DNA of 64,000 nt from CAMDKS01 sp964402975 (GTDB taxonomy: Bacteria > Bdellovibrionota_B > Oligoflexia > Oligoflexales > RGVZ01). Positions 54,296 through 63,687 of this stretch are shown in pieces. The notes under the pieces were generated by a model that made no database searches, had not been told where the DNA came from, and saw only the letters and a program-made list of their open reading frames with translations. The position numbers were made by a program, and so were the translations under genes. Each line of letters begins with the position of its first letter. Position 1 is the stretch's first letter. The stretch is taken from contig CAYOEM010000007.1 of assembly GCA_964402975.1 (NCBI GenBank), positions 1 to 64,000 on the forward strand, written 5' to 3'.

Positions 54296-54420
54296 CTAAA
54301 TTTTCCAGATATCCCTAATTTGTATGGTTTTTCCCTGACATAAACGAGCAACGAGGTGTAACATACGGGATATGGAGCGTCTAGGACAATGCTCCAGAAG
54401 TCATAACATTCGGAAATTAA

Positions 54421-55209
54421 ATGGAAAATCAGAACAAAAGCCCTGCTCTTGGGATCCTTTGGATTGCAGCGACCACCCTCGGGGAGCTTCGGGATATACC
54501 CCCGCGTTCATTGGAACTTTTAAGGTCTTGCCAGTTTCTTGTGTTCGAAGAGGACAAAAGAGCTCGCCAATTTCTCAAGGCCGCTCAGGTGCATCGCCAG
54601 TGGATGAAATATACCGAACAACGAGAACAGTTTACCCTCGAGGAACTTAAACGAGAGCTCACGGCGGGCAACGACGCTATATACATGAGTGATCAAGGAA
54701 CCCCTGGACTTGCTGACCCTGGACGAGACCTTGTCAACGCAGCTTTAGAGATTGGCGCACCCGTGAAGGTCGTTCCGGGACCAAGCTCCCTTACGGCTGC
54801 CATTTCAATTTGTCCGATCGATTGCCGCCGCTTTGTATTTGCCGGATTCCCCCCCCGTGACGAAGAAAGTCGCGAACGTTTTATGCGCCAAACTCTCAGT
54901 GAGCCCTGGCCGGTAGCCTTCTTTGACACACCTTACCGAATGCGCCCATTTTTCGAAACAATGGCAAAGGTGCTTCATGGGACGGGACGGAAAATATTTG
55001 TAGCTCTCGATATAAGTGGACCCCAGGAACAAACCTGGTGGGGGCGACCCGAAGACATTTTAAAAAGGCTTGCAGCATTACCTGAAAAACTAAACTTCGT
55101 AGCTATCGTAGAAGGCACCGGTGTGGAAAAGGAAACGCGGCGGCAGACATTCCATAAAAAAACATCTGAAAAGAATTTTAAGCCGCGTCGTCCTTCATCG
55201 CGCCGGTAA
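54421..55209 (+). CDS. RsmI-like tetrapyrrole-methylase-family methyltransferase
   Basis: 262 residues. Member of the tetrapyrrole methylase fold group that includes RsmI, which methylates C1402 of 16S rRNA. Seen: AATTLGELRDIPPRSLELL, then FLVFEEDKRARQFL, YMSDQGTPGLADPGRDLV and VVPGPSSLTAA. Compared with usual RsmI, the ATPIGN and ATEDTR segments read ATTLGE and VFEEDK, and the YE.PHR motif reads FDTPYR, so it is a divergent form; a different substrate cannot be excluded. The C-terminal tail is Lys/Arg-rich. Its 3' end overlaps the convergent perM gene by 32 bases. Confidence 0.78.
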   Translation: MENQNKSPALGILWIAATTLGELRDIPPRSLELLRSCQFLVFEEDKRARQFLKAAQVHRQWMKYTEQREQFTLEELKRELTAGNDAIYMSDQGTPGLADPGRDLVNAALEIGAPVKVVPGPSSLTAAISICPIDCRRFVFAGFPPRDEESRERFMRQTLSEPWPVAFFDTPYRMRPFFETMAKVLHGTGRKIFVALDISGPQEQTWWGRPEDILKRLAALPEKLNFVAIVEGTGVEKETRRQTFHKKTSEKNFKPRRPSSRR

Positions 55210-56299
55210 ACCACTGTGAATCGCGATATAAAGGAAGCACAAGTTTATATAAAGCCTTCACAATCGCCGCCGCTGGTATGGCTAACAAAACTCCGATGAA
55301 TCCAAATTTTGCTCCGGATGCCAAGACCGTCACGATAACGATCACAGGATGTAAACCAACCTTACTACCGATGAGCTTTGGTGTAATCAGCATCCCATCG
55401 AGGATCTGGACAGTACCGATGACGCCCACCAACCAGAAAATCTCCACTGCAGGAATCTGCTGAGTGAAAATGTATGTAACCCCGAGCGTCAAGCCAACGA
55501 TAACATCTAAATAGGGTATGACTCGACAAATACCCGCCGCAATGCCAATAGCGACACCCGCTGATAAGCCTATGGCCGAAAAACCAATCGAATAAAGACA
55601 CGCCAGCGTCAAAGCAACTTTTATATGACCTCTGATTACGTGGGTTAACGTCTCGTCGATAGTCGATACCAATCGTGCCGCATAGGGGCGAACATCCCGC
55701 GGAGTAATTCTACGAAAACCCTGAAGAATCGTTGCCTTCTCAGCTACAAAGTAAAAAGTAAGAATTGGAATGAGCACAAAATTCATCACAGACCCCATGA
55801 GCCCCGCACTCACATCAAAGACACCCTGAGCAGCCATTTGAAACCGAGCCAGCGCTTGATCCATCAAGTTGAAATTACTAATTGCTTGGTCGATCGCTTC
55901 AAAGTCTTTAAGACCATACTTCATGAGAGATTCGCGCAAAATTCTTGCTGCATTTTTTGCGAAGTACTCCACGAGACCTGGCACCTGCTTAACAAGACCG
56001 ACAAGTTGTTCGTAGAGGTAGGGAAAAAGTCGAATTCCAACCCAAACGATGACGCCTGAGATCAAAATTAAAATCAGCGTAGTACCCATGATGCGATTAA
56101 CTTTTTTCGCCTCAAGCACGTTCACGAGTGGATTCAGAAGATAGGCTAAAAAACCTGAAATCATCAGCGGGGTAAGAACTTTCTCAAAGTAGAAAGAAAA
56201 CACGAATAGAACTAAGAAAACTAAAAATAAAAAAATCGAAAAGCGCTTAATGGCTTGCCAATTATGAGTGCGTAAATTATGCAGACCAGTCTCTGACAT
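55178..56299 (-). CDS. AI-2E family (PerM-like) membrane protein
   Basis: 373 residues. Eight hydrophobic helices in the AI-2 exporter-superfamily pattern: FLVLFVFSFYFEKVLTPLMI near the N-terminus, a long amphipathic middle (QVPGLVEYFAKNAARIL), FVLIPILTFYFVAEK, GVAIGIAAGICRVIPYLDVIVG and FGFIGVLLAIPAAAIVKAL. Members include putative exporters and sodium-coupled transporters; the substrate is not inferable. Last gene of the rho-prfA-prmC-perM run, 34 bases after prmC. Confidence 0.88.
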   Translation of the reverse strand: MSETGLHNLRTHNWQAIKRFSIFLFLVFLVLFVFSFYFEKVLTPLMISGFLAYLLNPLVNVLEAKKVNRIMGTTLILILISGVIVWVGIRLFPYLYEQLVGLVKQVPGLVEYFAKNAARILRESLMKYGLKDFEAIDQAISNFNLMDQALARFQMAAQGVFDVSAGLMGSVMNFVLIPILTFYFVAEKATILQGFRRITPRDVRPYAARLVSTIDETLTHVIRGHIKVALTLACLYSIGFSAIGLSAGVAIGIAAGICRVIPYLDVIVGLTLGVTYIFTQQIPAVEIFWLVGVIGTVQILDGMLITPKLIGSKVGLHPVIVIVTVLASGAKFGFIGVLLAIPAAAIVKALYKLVLPLYRDSQWFTGAMKDDAA

Positions 56300-56333
56300 C
56301 TTGCACCGGTAATGGTTTTGTTTCGAAACTAAT

Positions 56334-57236
56334 TCAGGGCTTCTCAGCGGACATCACTCGATCTCGACCTGACAAATCCTTGATTACTATTATTTTCCGC
56401 CATTTTTTCGCATCGAACAACTGGGCAACTTTTTCAGCCTGACTAAAGCCAAACTCGAGGAAAATTCTGCCGCCTTGATCAAGCAGATCTCCTGCGAACT
56501 CCGAAAAATGGCGGTAAAAAGTCAACCCATCGTCCTCTGGCGCAAAAAGTGCGAGGCCAGGCTCAAATTTTAACGTCTCAGGCGAGCATAGCACCTGCTC
56601 GTGGCGAGGGATGTAAGGTGGATTGGAAATGATAGCGCTGTATTTAGAGCTACGATAAGCGTCAGAAATAAGAGCGTCGATATTCGAAAAATGGACGTTT
56701 TTCGTGCCGATGTCCTTGGCATTTCGTCTTGCGACGTCAAGCGCATCATCTGAAATATCCCACGCATCAACGCTTGCATCTGGAAACTCTGCTGCGATTG
56801 AGATGGCAATACAGCCAGTACCGGTTCCGATATCAAGTATTCTTGGCTGTTTTAATTCACGAAGAAAATCTACAGCCGTCTGAACCAAGGTCTCAGTCTC
56901 TGGGCGTGGGATTAACGTCGCCTTCGAAACCGCAAACCTATGACGGTAAAAATCGCGATGTCCAACAATCTGGGCTACTGGCATTCCAGATCCACGTTGA
57001 GACAACAGAGTCTTAAAGCGCTCCCGCTCCTGCTTTGACAAAGGCCGATCCAGCTGTAAATAAAGCTGCATCCGATCCATCTCAAGCGATGATGCTAACA
57101 ACATTTCCACATCAAGCCTCGGGCTGCTCAATGCTTCCGAGCTTTTCGCACGTAACCACTCTGTGGCAGACTGTACGACTTTTTGAATCGTCCAAATTTC
57201 GGTCTCGATACGATTTTTTTCATTTTCATTATTCAA
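56334..57236 (-). CDS. prmC: Release factor glutamine methyltransferase
   Basis: 300 residues. Methylates the Gln of the GGQ motif in release factors, whose gene prfA lies directly upstream. Features: RPETETLVQTAV, SAM-binding LDIGTGTGCIAISIA, and the substrate loop IISNPPYIPRHEQVL (NPPY). A helical N-terminal domain binds the release factor. The start is TTG at 57236, 17 bases after the prfA stop. Co-location with its substrate gene is the standard order. Confidence 0.94.
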   Translation of the reverse strand: MNNENEKNRIETEIWTIQKVVQSATEWLRAKSSEALSSPRLDVEMLLASSLEMDRMQLYLQLDRPLSKQERERFKTLLSQRGSGMPVAQIVGHRDFYRHRFAVSKATLIPRPETETLVQTAVDFLRELKQPRILDIGTGTGCIAISIAAEFPDASVDAWDISDDALDVARRNAKDIGTKNVHFSNIDALISDAYRSSKYSAIISNPPYIPRHEQVLCSPETLKFEPGLALFAPEDDGLTFYRHFSEFAGDLLDQGGRIFLEFGFSQAEKVAQLFDAKKWRKIIVIKDLSGRDRVMSAEKP

Positions 57237-57253
57237 ATTTGAAGCAATCCAAC

Positions 57254-58324
57254 TTAAATTGACTTTTCTAACTGCTCTTTGAGCAGCTCGGCTTGATGAT
57301 GCGTGCCGAGCTTGTCGAGGACATCATCGAGATCGCCATTTATAACCTCAGGCAAATTATAGACGGTATAATTTATCCTATGGTCGGTTAATCGTCCCTG
57401 CGGAAAGTTGTAGGTTCTAATTCTTTCGCTTCGGTCGCCACTACCAACCATACTTTTACGGGTAGCGGATATTTCAGCTGCCTGCTCCGCCTGTGCCTTC
57501 TCCAATATTTTAGCTTTTAGTATTTTGAGCGCTCGTTCCTTGTTCTTGAGCTGGCTGCGCTCATCCTGACACTCAACAACAAGCCCGGTAGGAAGATGAA
57601 CAATCCGGACCGCGGAGTCAGATGTGTTAACGTGCTGCCCTCCAGCGCCTGAGGACCGACAAACTGTAATATCGAGATCTTGCGGCCGAATGGTCACATC
57701 AACTTCGTCTGCCTCGGGTAATACCGCAACTGTACAGGCCGAAGTATGAATACGTCCCTGAGCTTCCGTCTCGGGGACGCGCTGAACCCGATGAACCCCG
57801 CTTTCAAACTTCAAACGGCTATATACTTTGTCACCCTCAACCATGATGATGACTTCTTTGATGCCGCCGCGCTCAGCTGTCGTGCTTGACAAAACTTCAG
57901 TACGCCAACCCGCACGCGATGCGTACCGGGTATACATCCTCATAAGGTCGCCCGCGAACAATGCGGCTTCTTCACCACCGGTGCCTGCTCGAATCTCCAA
58001 AACAACATTCTTCTGGTCGTTTGGATCTTTGGGCAGCATCAAGATCGTCAACTCTCGCTCTGATTTTTCCAAATCGGAATTTAATTTATCCAGCTCTTCC
58101 TTGGCCATGGACCTTAAGTCTGGATCTTTGTCTTCCAATAATAACTTCGCATCGTCTCGGGCTTGCAGCAGAATTTTGTATGATCGCCAGGCCTCGACCA
58201 CGTCCTGAATGAGAGCGCGTTCTTTCGAAAGTTTTGTCAACTCGCGAGGATCAAGGCCGTCTTGTGATAACGCCGCCTCGATTTCCTCGAAGCGGCGCTC
58301 AAATGTATCTAGTTTAGTAAACAT
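57254..58324 (-). CDS. prfA: Peptide chain release factor 1
   Basis: 356 residues. Recognises UAA and UAG and triggers peptide release. GGQ motif at SSGAGGQHVNTSDSAVRI; codon-recognition segment near REIRAGTGGEEAALFAGDL and HRVQRVPETEAQGRIHTSA (the PxT motif is PET). C-terminal coiled segment SATRKSMVGSGDRSERIRTYN. Lies 21 bases after rho. Confidence 0.96.
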   Translation of the reverse strand: MFTKLDTFERRFEEIEAALSQDGLDPRELTKLSKERALIQDVVEAWRSYKILLQARDDAKLLLEDKDPDLRSMAKEELDKLNSDLEKSERELTILMLPKDPNDQKNVVLEIRAGTGGEEAALFAGDLMRMYTRYASRAGWRTEVLSSTTAERGGIKEVIIMVEGDKVYSRLKFESGVHRVQRVPETEAQGRIHTSACTVAVLPEADEVDVTIRPQDLDITVCRSSGAGGQHVNTSDSAVRIVHLPTGLVVECQDERSQLKNKERALKILKAKILEKAQAEQAAEISATRKSMVGSGDRSERIRTYNFPQGRLTDHRINYTVYNLPEVINGDLDDVLDKLGTHHQAELLKEQLEKSI

Positions 58325-58345
58325 TAGACGATCAGTACTTCAAAA

Positions 58346-59818
58346 TTATCCATTCATGGACGATAAAAACTCAGCATTCGTTTTGGTCTTTTCCATCTTC
58401 TCAAGCAGAAATTCCATTGCATCGACCGTGCTTCGAGGCGCGAGTAGTTTGCGTAATATCCACATTCTGTTCAAAACATCGCGTGGCAGAAGCAAATCTT
58501 CTTTCCTGGTTCCCGATTTGTTGATGTCAATCGCCGGGAACACTCTCTTTTCAGCCAGTTTACGATCAAGGTTCAACTCCATATTGCCCGTACCCTTGAA
58601 CTCTTCAAAAATAACCTCATCCATTCGAGATCCGGTTTCGATCAAAGCGGTGGCGATAATGGTTAGTGAGCCACCATTTTCGATGTTACGAGCGGCACCG
58701 AAGAATCTCTTCGGCTTATCGAGGGCGTTGGAGTCGACACCACCCGAAAGGATTTTACCAGAGGGTGGTACAACCGAGTTGTATGCCCTCGCAAGACGTG
58801 TAATCGAATCCAGAAGGATAACAACGTCATTACCATGCTCGACCAATCGCTTGGCCTTCTCAATAACCATCTCCGCAACCTGAACGTGACGCTGAGCCGG
58901 CTCATCGAATGTGGAGCTGATAACCTCTCCACGAACGCTCCGCTGCATATCGGTCACTTCCTCGGGCCTTTCGTCAATCAACAAGACTATTAGAACTACC
59001 TCGGGATGATTTTTCGCAATAGCCGACGCTATGTTTTGCAACAAAACCGTCTTACCCGTCCTGGGAGGCGCAACAATCAGTGAGCGCTGACCTTTACCAA
59101 TGGGCGCTAACAAGTCGATGATTCGCGTCGCTAAATTATTCGAATCATACTCCATTTTGAACTTTTCCATCGGATAGAGTGGAGTCAAGTTATCAAAGAT
59201 AATCTTCTCTGCACTCTGGTCTGGAGACGTTCCGTTAACTTTTTCAACTTTTAATAGAGCAAAATAACGTTCGCCGTCTTTTGGCGGGCGGATCTGCCCT
59301 GAGACAGTATCACCAGTTCGCAAGTTGAATCTGCGAATTTGACTTGGAGAGACATATATGTCGTCTGGTCCCCACAAATAGTTGTAGTCGGGAGCACGCA
59401 GGAACCCGAAACCATCGGGCAATGTCTCGAGAACACCTTCGCCGTAGACAATCCCGCCACGCTCAGAGAGGTTCTTAAGGATCGCGAACATCAACTCGTT
59501 CTTGCGAAGGTTGCTTGCACCCTCAATTTCAAGTTCTTTGGCTATTTTATTAAGATCGTTTATGTGACGATCTTTGAGCTGTTTCAGGTTAATTTCACCC
59601 GCAATAGCATCAACCAAAGTCTTCGGAAGAGGCTTAGCCGCACCGGCCGATTCACCAGCTGGTTTTTCTACAGGCTTTACCGCCTTCGATGGGGCATCAG
59701 CGACGGCCACGTCAGCAGCATTGTCATGATCCGCCTTAGCGGCGTGATGCGCTGGTTTAGACGGTCTTGCTGGCCGCTTTCTTGGATTTGAGTCATCACC
59801 ATTGTTGCCTTGAGTCAT
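58346..59818 (-). CDS. rho: Transcription termination factor Rho
   Basis: 490 residues from ATG 59818 (GAGG about ten bases upstream). RNA-dependent ATPase ring. A Pro/Ala/Lys-rich extension of about 70 residues precedes the Rho N-domain (LKDRHINDLNKIAKELE), then the RNA-binding cold-shock fold (GFGFLRAPDYNYLWGPDDIYVS), Walker A LIVAPPRTGKTVLLQNIA, Walker B VLIVLLIDERPEEV, R-loop SITRLARAYN and ELNLDRKLAEKRVFPAID. The N-terminal extension is longer than in E. coli. First gene of the rho-prfA-prmC-perM set. Confidence 0.97.
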   Translation of the reverse strand: MTQGNNGDDSNPRKRPARPSKPAHHAAKADHDNAADVAVADAPSKAVKPVEKPAGESAGAAKPLPKTLVDAIAGEINLKQLKDRHINDLNKIAKELEIEGASNLRKNELMFAILKNLSERGGIVYGEGVLETLPDGFGFLRAPDYNYLWGPDDIYVSPSQIRRFNLRTGDTVSGQIRPPKDGERYFALLKVEKVNGTSPDQSAEKIIFDNLTPLYPMEKFKMEYDSNNLATRIIDLLAPIGKGQRSLIVAPPRTGKTVLLQNIASAIAKNHPEVVLIVLLIDERPEEVTDMQRSVRGEVISSTFDEPAQRHVQVAEMVIEKAKRLVEHGNDVVILLDSITRLARAYNSVVPPSGKILSGGVDSNALDKPKRFFGAARNIENGGSLTIIATALIETGSRMDEVIFEEFKGTGNMELNLDRKLAEKRVFPAIDINKSGTRKEDLLLPRDVLNRMWILRKLLAPRSTVDAMEFLLEKMEKTKTNAEFLSSMNG

Positions 59819-60113
59819 GGGCAATCTACCTCAACTAGGGTTGTTAAATGATTCGGAAGTTAAAAGAGCTCTAAATTTTTTTGGAAAATATGGATTGGGC
59901 TTACTTTATGATCTGATCTCGACAGGCTTGTTTAATTAGGGCCGCGATGCGGCTTTTAGACTACCTTTTGAAGGCAGGAGTTCGTTATAATATTATTTAT
60001 TTAGGCTAGCAAGCAAATAATTTTAAAACGCCGCATTGATTTCATTTGTTGGACGTTTGATAATAAAGCAGCTGGGTTTCTACAACCGCTTCTTAACCAG
60101 GAGGTACGCGCCC
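59819..60113. other. Spacer between rho and the small exported protein
   Basis: About 295 bases without a supported gene. It should hold the promoters for rho (minus) and for the exported-protein gene (plus). A small hairpin GCCGC-GAT-GCGGC followed by TTTT lies near 59941-59957 on the plus strand; it is too weak to call as a terminator with confidence. Confidence 0.4.
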
Positions 60114-60524
60114 ATGACTCGAATTCGACAACTGATTTGCCTCGTTCTGATTGCGCTGGGGACTCAACTATCCGAGCCCGCCTGCGCCGAGTCCGAGCTC
60201 GAGGGCAGATTTCAAGATATGTTCGTGACAGCCGGTTACTCTGCTGCTGCAGGCGCAGCCGTGGGAGCTGCCGTTCTTACATTGCAAGACAAACCTGTTA
60301 AACACCTAAAGTTTATTTCCATAGGCGCATCCCTTGGTTTTTTGGGCGGCACGGTTTTCGGAGGCTGGATGGCGCTAGCGCCAATTCTCGTTGAAAACTC
60401 TCAGCCAATGGCGCCGGCCATTGTGGGAGCGAAACCGTCTCAAATAATCGTCCGACCATGGATTGATGTAAACTCACACGCGCTCAGAGGGATTGAGGCC
60501 GGGGCTGTTCTCGCGCAATTCTAG
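60114..60524 (+). CDS. Small exported glycine/alanine-rich protein
   Basis: 136 residues from ATG 60114, chosen because AGGAGG lies nine bases upstream and a proper signal peptide then starts (LICLVLIALGTQLSEPACAE). Two Gly/Ala-rich hydrophobic segments follow (YSAAAGAAVGAAVLTL; FISIGASLGFLGGTVFGGW), which could span a membrane. No family recognised. Convergent with rimO. Confidence 0.68.
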   Translation: MTRIRQLICLVLIALGTQLSEPACAESELEGRFQDMFVTAGYSAAAGAAVGAAVLTLQDKPVKHLKFISIGASLGFLGGTVFGGWMALAPILVENSQPMAPAIVGAKPSQIIVRPWIDVNSHALRGIEAGAVLAQF

Positions 60525-60554
60525 ACTCCAAGAGCAAATTAGATGCGCTATCGT

Positions 60555-61904
60555 CTACTGAATAACACGCCCAACCAGATCGTACTCGTATGAGTCGGTT
60601 ATTTCGACATACTGGATATTACCGGCTTTTACTGGTCCATCATTTAGATAGACAACACCGTCAACCTCGGGTGCCTGCACACTCATGCGTCCTTGCCACA
60701 ATAGATCACTTTCATCACTAGGACCAGAAACCAAAACAGGGATTCTTTTGCCAACAAATCGCTTCAACTTTTCCCGGGAAATGTCTTTTTGGAGCGTCAT
60801 AATCTCTTCTTGACGCTGCTGTTTGGTGTCCTCATCAACCTGGTCTGGCATCCTACCTGCAACTGTACCCTCTTCTTGGCTGTAGGAAAAACAACCGAGA
60901 TGGTCAAACTTCAACTCTTGGACGAGAGATTTCAAATCCTCGAACTCCTCGCATGTTTCACCTGGAAACCCAACCATGACCGATGTTCTAATGGCCACGG
61001 TCGGAACTTTACTTCGAAGCTTGTTAACCGTAGCAACAATCTCCTCACGACTGACATCGCGGTTCATTCTTTTAAGAACGGAGTTGCTGCCATGCTGAAC
61101 TGGGATATCAAGATACTTCACAATTTTTTCTTCTGACGCGAAGAACTCTAAGAATTCATCACTGATATTTTCGGGGTATACGTAAAGAAGCCTTATCCAT
61201 TTAAGACCATCAATCTTGACCAAGGCCTTCAAGAGCTGCAGTAGATCTGTTTCATTCAAATCTCGGCCGTAAGCCGCAAGATCTTGGGCAATCAAGTTGA
61301 TCTCTTGCACACCGCCGTCAACGAGGTTCATAACCTCTTTGACAACACTATGAATCGGCCTACTTCTTAGGCGGCCGCGAATAGCGGGAATAATACAAAA
61401 AGCGCAGTTATGCTGACACCCTTCCGCCACTTTTACGTAGGCGCTATAAGCAGTCAAAGTATTCACACGAGGCATGTCCTCGTTATAAAGATAGTTTGTT
61501 CTCTTAGCAAAAATTGATCCCGGCTGATGATTCGTCTCCAGAAGATCGGCGATGCGAGAAAATTCGTCTGTACCTATAAACAGGTCAACTTCCGGAAGGC
61601 CCTTTGCCAGTTGAGTTTTGTAGCGCTGCGTTAAACATCCCGCCACGACTAGCTTTAAAGAAGGATTTGTTTTTTTTATCTCCGCCATTGAAAGTATCGT
61701 GTCGACGCTCTCTTCCTTGGCGGAGGCGATGAATCCGCAGGTGTTGACGACTACGGCATCGGCTTGCTGTGGGTCATCCACGGAGGTCCAACCGTCCCTG
61801 AGAAGAGTCCCCACCATCACCTCAGAGTCCACACGGTTTCGAGAGCACCCCAGAGAAACCAGGTGCAGTTTTCGCGGTTGAGACGATGGTGCCGACGTTG
61901 TCAT
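60555..61904 (-). CDS. rimO: Ribosomal protein S12 methylthiotransferase RimO
   Basis: 449 residues. Radical SAM enzyme with two iron-sulfur clusters that methylthiolates Asp88-type residue of S12. N-terminal UPF0004 domain with cysteines in SLGCSRNRVDSE, NTCGFIASAKEES and VAGCLTQRY; radical SAM motif AEGCQHNCAFCIIPAIRGRLRS; C-terminal TRAM domain. GCSRNRVD and CGFI distinguish RimO from MiaB. Upstream lies an AT-rich spacer (61905-61978). Confidence 0.95.
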   Translation of the reverse strand: MTTSAPSSQPRKLHLVSLGCSRNRVDSEVMVGTLLRDGWTSVDDPQQADAVVVNTCGFIASAKEESVDTILSMAEIKKTNPSLKLVVAGCLTQRYKTQLAKGLPEVDLFIGTDEFSRIADLLETNHQPGSIFAKRTNYLYNEDMPRVNTLTAYSAYVKVAEGCQHNCAFCIIPAIRGRLRSRPIHSVVKEVMNLVDGGVQEINLIAQDLAAYGRDLNETDLLQLLKALVKIDGLKWIRLLYVYPENISDEFLEFFASEEKIVKYLDIPVQHGSNSVLKRMNRDVSREEIVATVNKLRSKVPTVAIRTSVMVGFPGETCEEFEDLKSLVQELKFDHLGCFSYSQEEGTVAGRMPDQVDEDTKQQRQEEIMTLQKDISREKLKRFVGKRIPVLVSGPSDESDLLWQGRMSVQAPEVDGVVYLNDGPVKAGNIQYVEITDSYEYDLVGRVIQ

Positions 61905-61978
61905 AGATAGACCTCATTAATAGAATCAAAGCCTTCTACCATAACAATTTAATATTTCAATAAATTTATGCTTAAATA

Positions 61979-62887
61979 TTAGGCGTCCGTCGCGGGCCCA
62001 GTTTGATTTAAGATTTTGATATCATTATTTTTTTCTGTGGAAAGCCAGGTCTGATAGAGCCTGAAAATGTGGTGAAAGACGGCATTGGGCCGGGTTGTCT
62101 GCAAGCGATGCTTATCGATTTGAGAAACAGGCACCAACCCCCGAATGCTGGATGTGACAAAAGCCTCATCAAAACGAGGCAATTCATCGATGGTCACAAC
62201 ACGCTCGGTGACAGGTATTTTCGCCGTGTAAAGCAATTCGCAGATACGTCGACGAACCAATCCTAGCAAAAGACCGCTGGCCGATGGTGGCGTGGCTATT
62301 TCTACAAGATCACCCGTTCTACCGATTAAAAAAATGTTGGCCCAAGTTGCCTCAGTTATTTCTCCATCACTATTAACCCATAACACATCGTCAAAGCCCA
62401 TCGTCCGCGCTCGAATGATTTCTTTTTCTCGGTGAGGTCCTAATATTCCCGTTTTTACGTGACTGCCGCGCATCCAGGCCCGGTCAGTGTAACTTAGTAA
62501 GCGCACCCCACTCTCAGTCTGCCCTGCAAGCAGAGCATCGCCTTCAAGACTTATAACGTCGATGACACGGTTTATAGATCCAGATCCGTTTTGAAACAGC
62601 ATAACTCTAACGCGCGAAAGACCTCGTTCAGCTAATCTCTCGAGCGTCGACTGTACTTCAAATTCTAACAACTGAGCGGAAGGTAACTCACAAGCTAGAA
62701 GCTCAGCCGCGTGGGATAACAGCCGCTCAATATGTCTGCTAAAATCCACAACAGCATGACCCTGCGCTAACATCGTAGTTATCGCACGTATACCCTGGAA
62801 AAAGCTTTCATCGAGGAAGCTTGGACAGTCCTGAATATTGATATCGCGACCATTTAATAAGAGCACTCGCAAGCCAGATGTCTCCAC
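61979..62887 (-). CDS. Class IV aminotransferase (branched-chain or ADC-lyase type)
   Basis: 302 residues, start GTG at 62887. PLP fold-type IV enzyme: FFQGIRAITTMLAQGHAVVDFSRHIERLL near the start, the PLP lysine region in RGSHVKTGILGPHREKEIIRARTMG (Lys of the SxVKT type), GEITEATWANIFLIG, and TPPSASGLLLGLVRRRICEL. These mark an aminotransferase/lyase family whose members include IlvE, Dat and aminodeoxychorismate lyase (PabC). A role in folate with the pabA-like gene near 41.4 kb is possible but unproven. Confidence 0.83.
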   Translation of the reverse strand: METSGLRVLLLNGRDINIQDCPSFLDESFFQGIRAITTMLAQGHAVVDFSRHIERLLSHAAELLACELPSAQLLEFEVQSTLERLAERGLSRVRVMLFQNGSGSINRVIDVISLEGDALLAGQTESGVRLLSYTDRAWMRGSHVKTGILGPHREKEIIRARTMGFDDVLWVNSDGEITEATWANIFLIGRTGDLVEIATPPSASGLLLGLVRRRICELLYTAKIPVTERVVTIDELPRFDEAFVTSSIRGLVPVSQIDKHRLQTTRPNAVFHHIFRLYQTWLSTEKNNDIKILNQTGPATDA

Positions 62888-62901
62888 TGCTACGAAAACA
62901 T

Positions 62902-62928
62902 AAAAAGGGCAGGCTTTGCAGCCTGCCC
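62902..62928 (-). terminator. Rho-independent terminator downstream of fliW
   Basis: Minus-strand read: stem GGGCAGGC/GCCTGCCC extended by one T-A pair, with a four-base loop, followed by five T residues. It lies between the fliW stop (62957) and the start of the aminotransferase (62887), so csrA-fliW transcripts should end here. Confidence 0.9.
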
Positions 62929-62956
62929 CGATCTATCAATTACGTCATGAAAACTC

Positions 62957-63496
62957 TTAGCCTTTTTTGCCAGTACCGGTCTCAGGAACCGCCTGAGAAG
63001 CCTGATCTGCCTTGGCCTGCTTAACTGCCTCCTGAACGCTCGCTGCCTCAGAACCAGCTGTGCGCTTACGCACCTCGTCCATAATGTTATGACGAGTCGT
63101 GTAAGAACTAGTATTTAGGATGACTTGCTTACCGCGGCGATTTTTAAGGTTGAATATCAAAGGAGCCTTGAGGTTGGCTGTCATGTTCTGAGGGTTACTT
63201 GGAACCGTCACAATCACCGATATAACCAGATCTTCTTCCGACTGGACATCGAGCTCCGCTAGCTCCGCGTCAGCGACTTCAGCAATATACTCTGGATTGA
63301 AAAGTAACGGATCAATTAAAACAAAGGCAATCGCACCATCTTCCAGAGACTGAAACCACTTGAAAGGTGACTCCTTGTCGTGGTCCAGGAGGACGTATTG
63401 CTTAAGCTCAGGAAATCCGATCAACCCCGAAGGAAGATGGATGACTTCACTTTCCGGAACATCAATTTCGCCGAACCTTGTAGTCTTTACTTTCAT
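62957..63496 (-). CDS. fliW: Flagellar assembly factor FliW
   Basis: 179 residues from ATG 63496, with AAGGAG about ten bases upstream; the frame opens at 63529. FliW binds CsrA and flagellin: free FliW releases CsrA repression when flagellin is exported. Signatures: TTRFGEIDVPESEVIHLPSG, GLIGFPELKQYVLLDH, PFKWFQSLEDGAIAFVLIDP, NPQNMTANLKAPLIFNLKNR and the conserved QVILNTSSYTTRH. A basic and Ala/Gln-rich tail of about 40 residues is longer than usual. Placed directly downstream of csrA, the usual partner; the spacer holds 191 bases. Confidence 0.94.
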   Translation of the reverse strand: MKVKTTRFGEIDVPESEVIHLPSGLIGFPELKQYVLLDHDKESPFKWFQSLEDGAIAFVLIDPLLFNPEYIAEVADAELAELDVQSEEDLVISVIVTVPSNPQNMTANLKAPLIFNLKNRRGKQVILNTSSYTTRHNIMDEVRKRTAGSEAASVQEAVKQAKADQASQAVPETGTGKKG

Positions 63497-63687
63497 CAAG
63501 ACACGACTCCTTCTTCCCTTATCAACCAAACATCTTTGGTATCAGTTGGTGCACTCTACGCCTGAGGAGACCGACAACTCCCGTCGTCCGCCACAGATTC
63601 GAAAACGCCTTAATGTCCCTTTAAGCTTCTTTTAGTGTAAACCAGACTTTCCATACAATGCAAGCACTTTGGCGGAGGCGTGTGCAA

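Noticed and set aside
58209..58883. 224-codon open frame on the plus strand
   Set aside because: Antisense to the conserved rho and prfA genes, with no domain; a shadow frame.
59941..59957. Possible terminator GCCGC-GAT-GCGGC-TTTT
   Set aside because: Only a 5-bp stem with a three-base loop, and no plus-strand gene ends before it.
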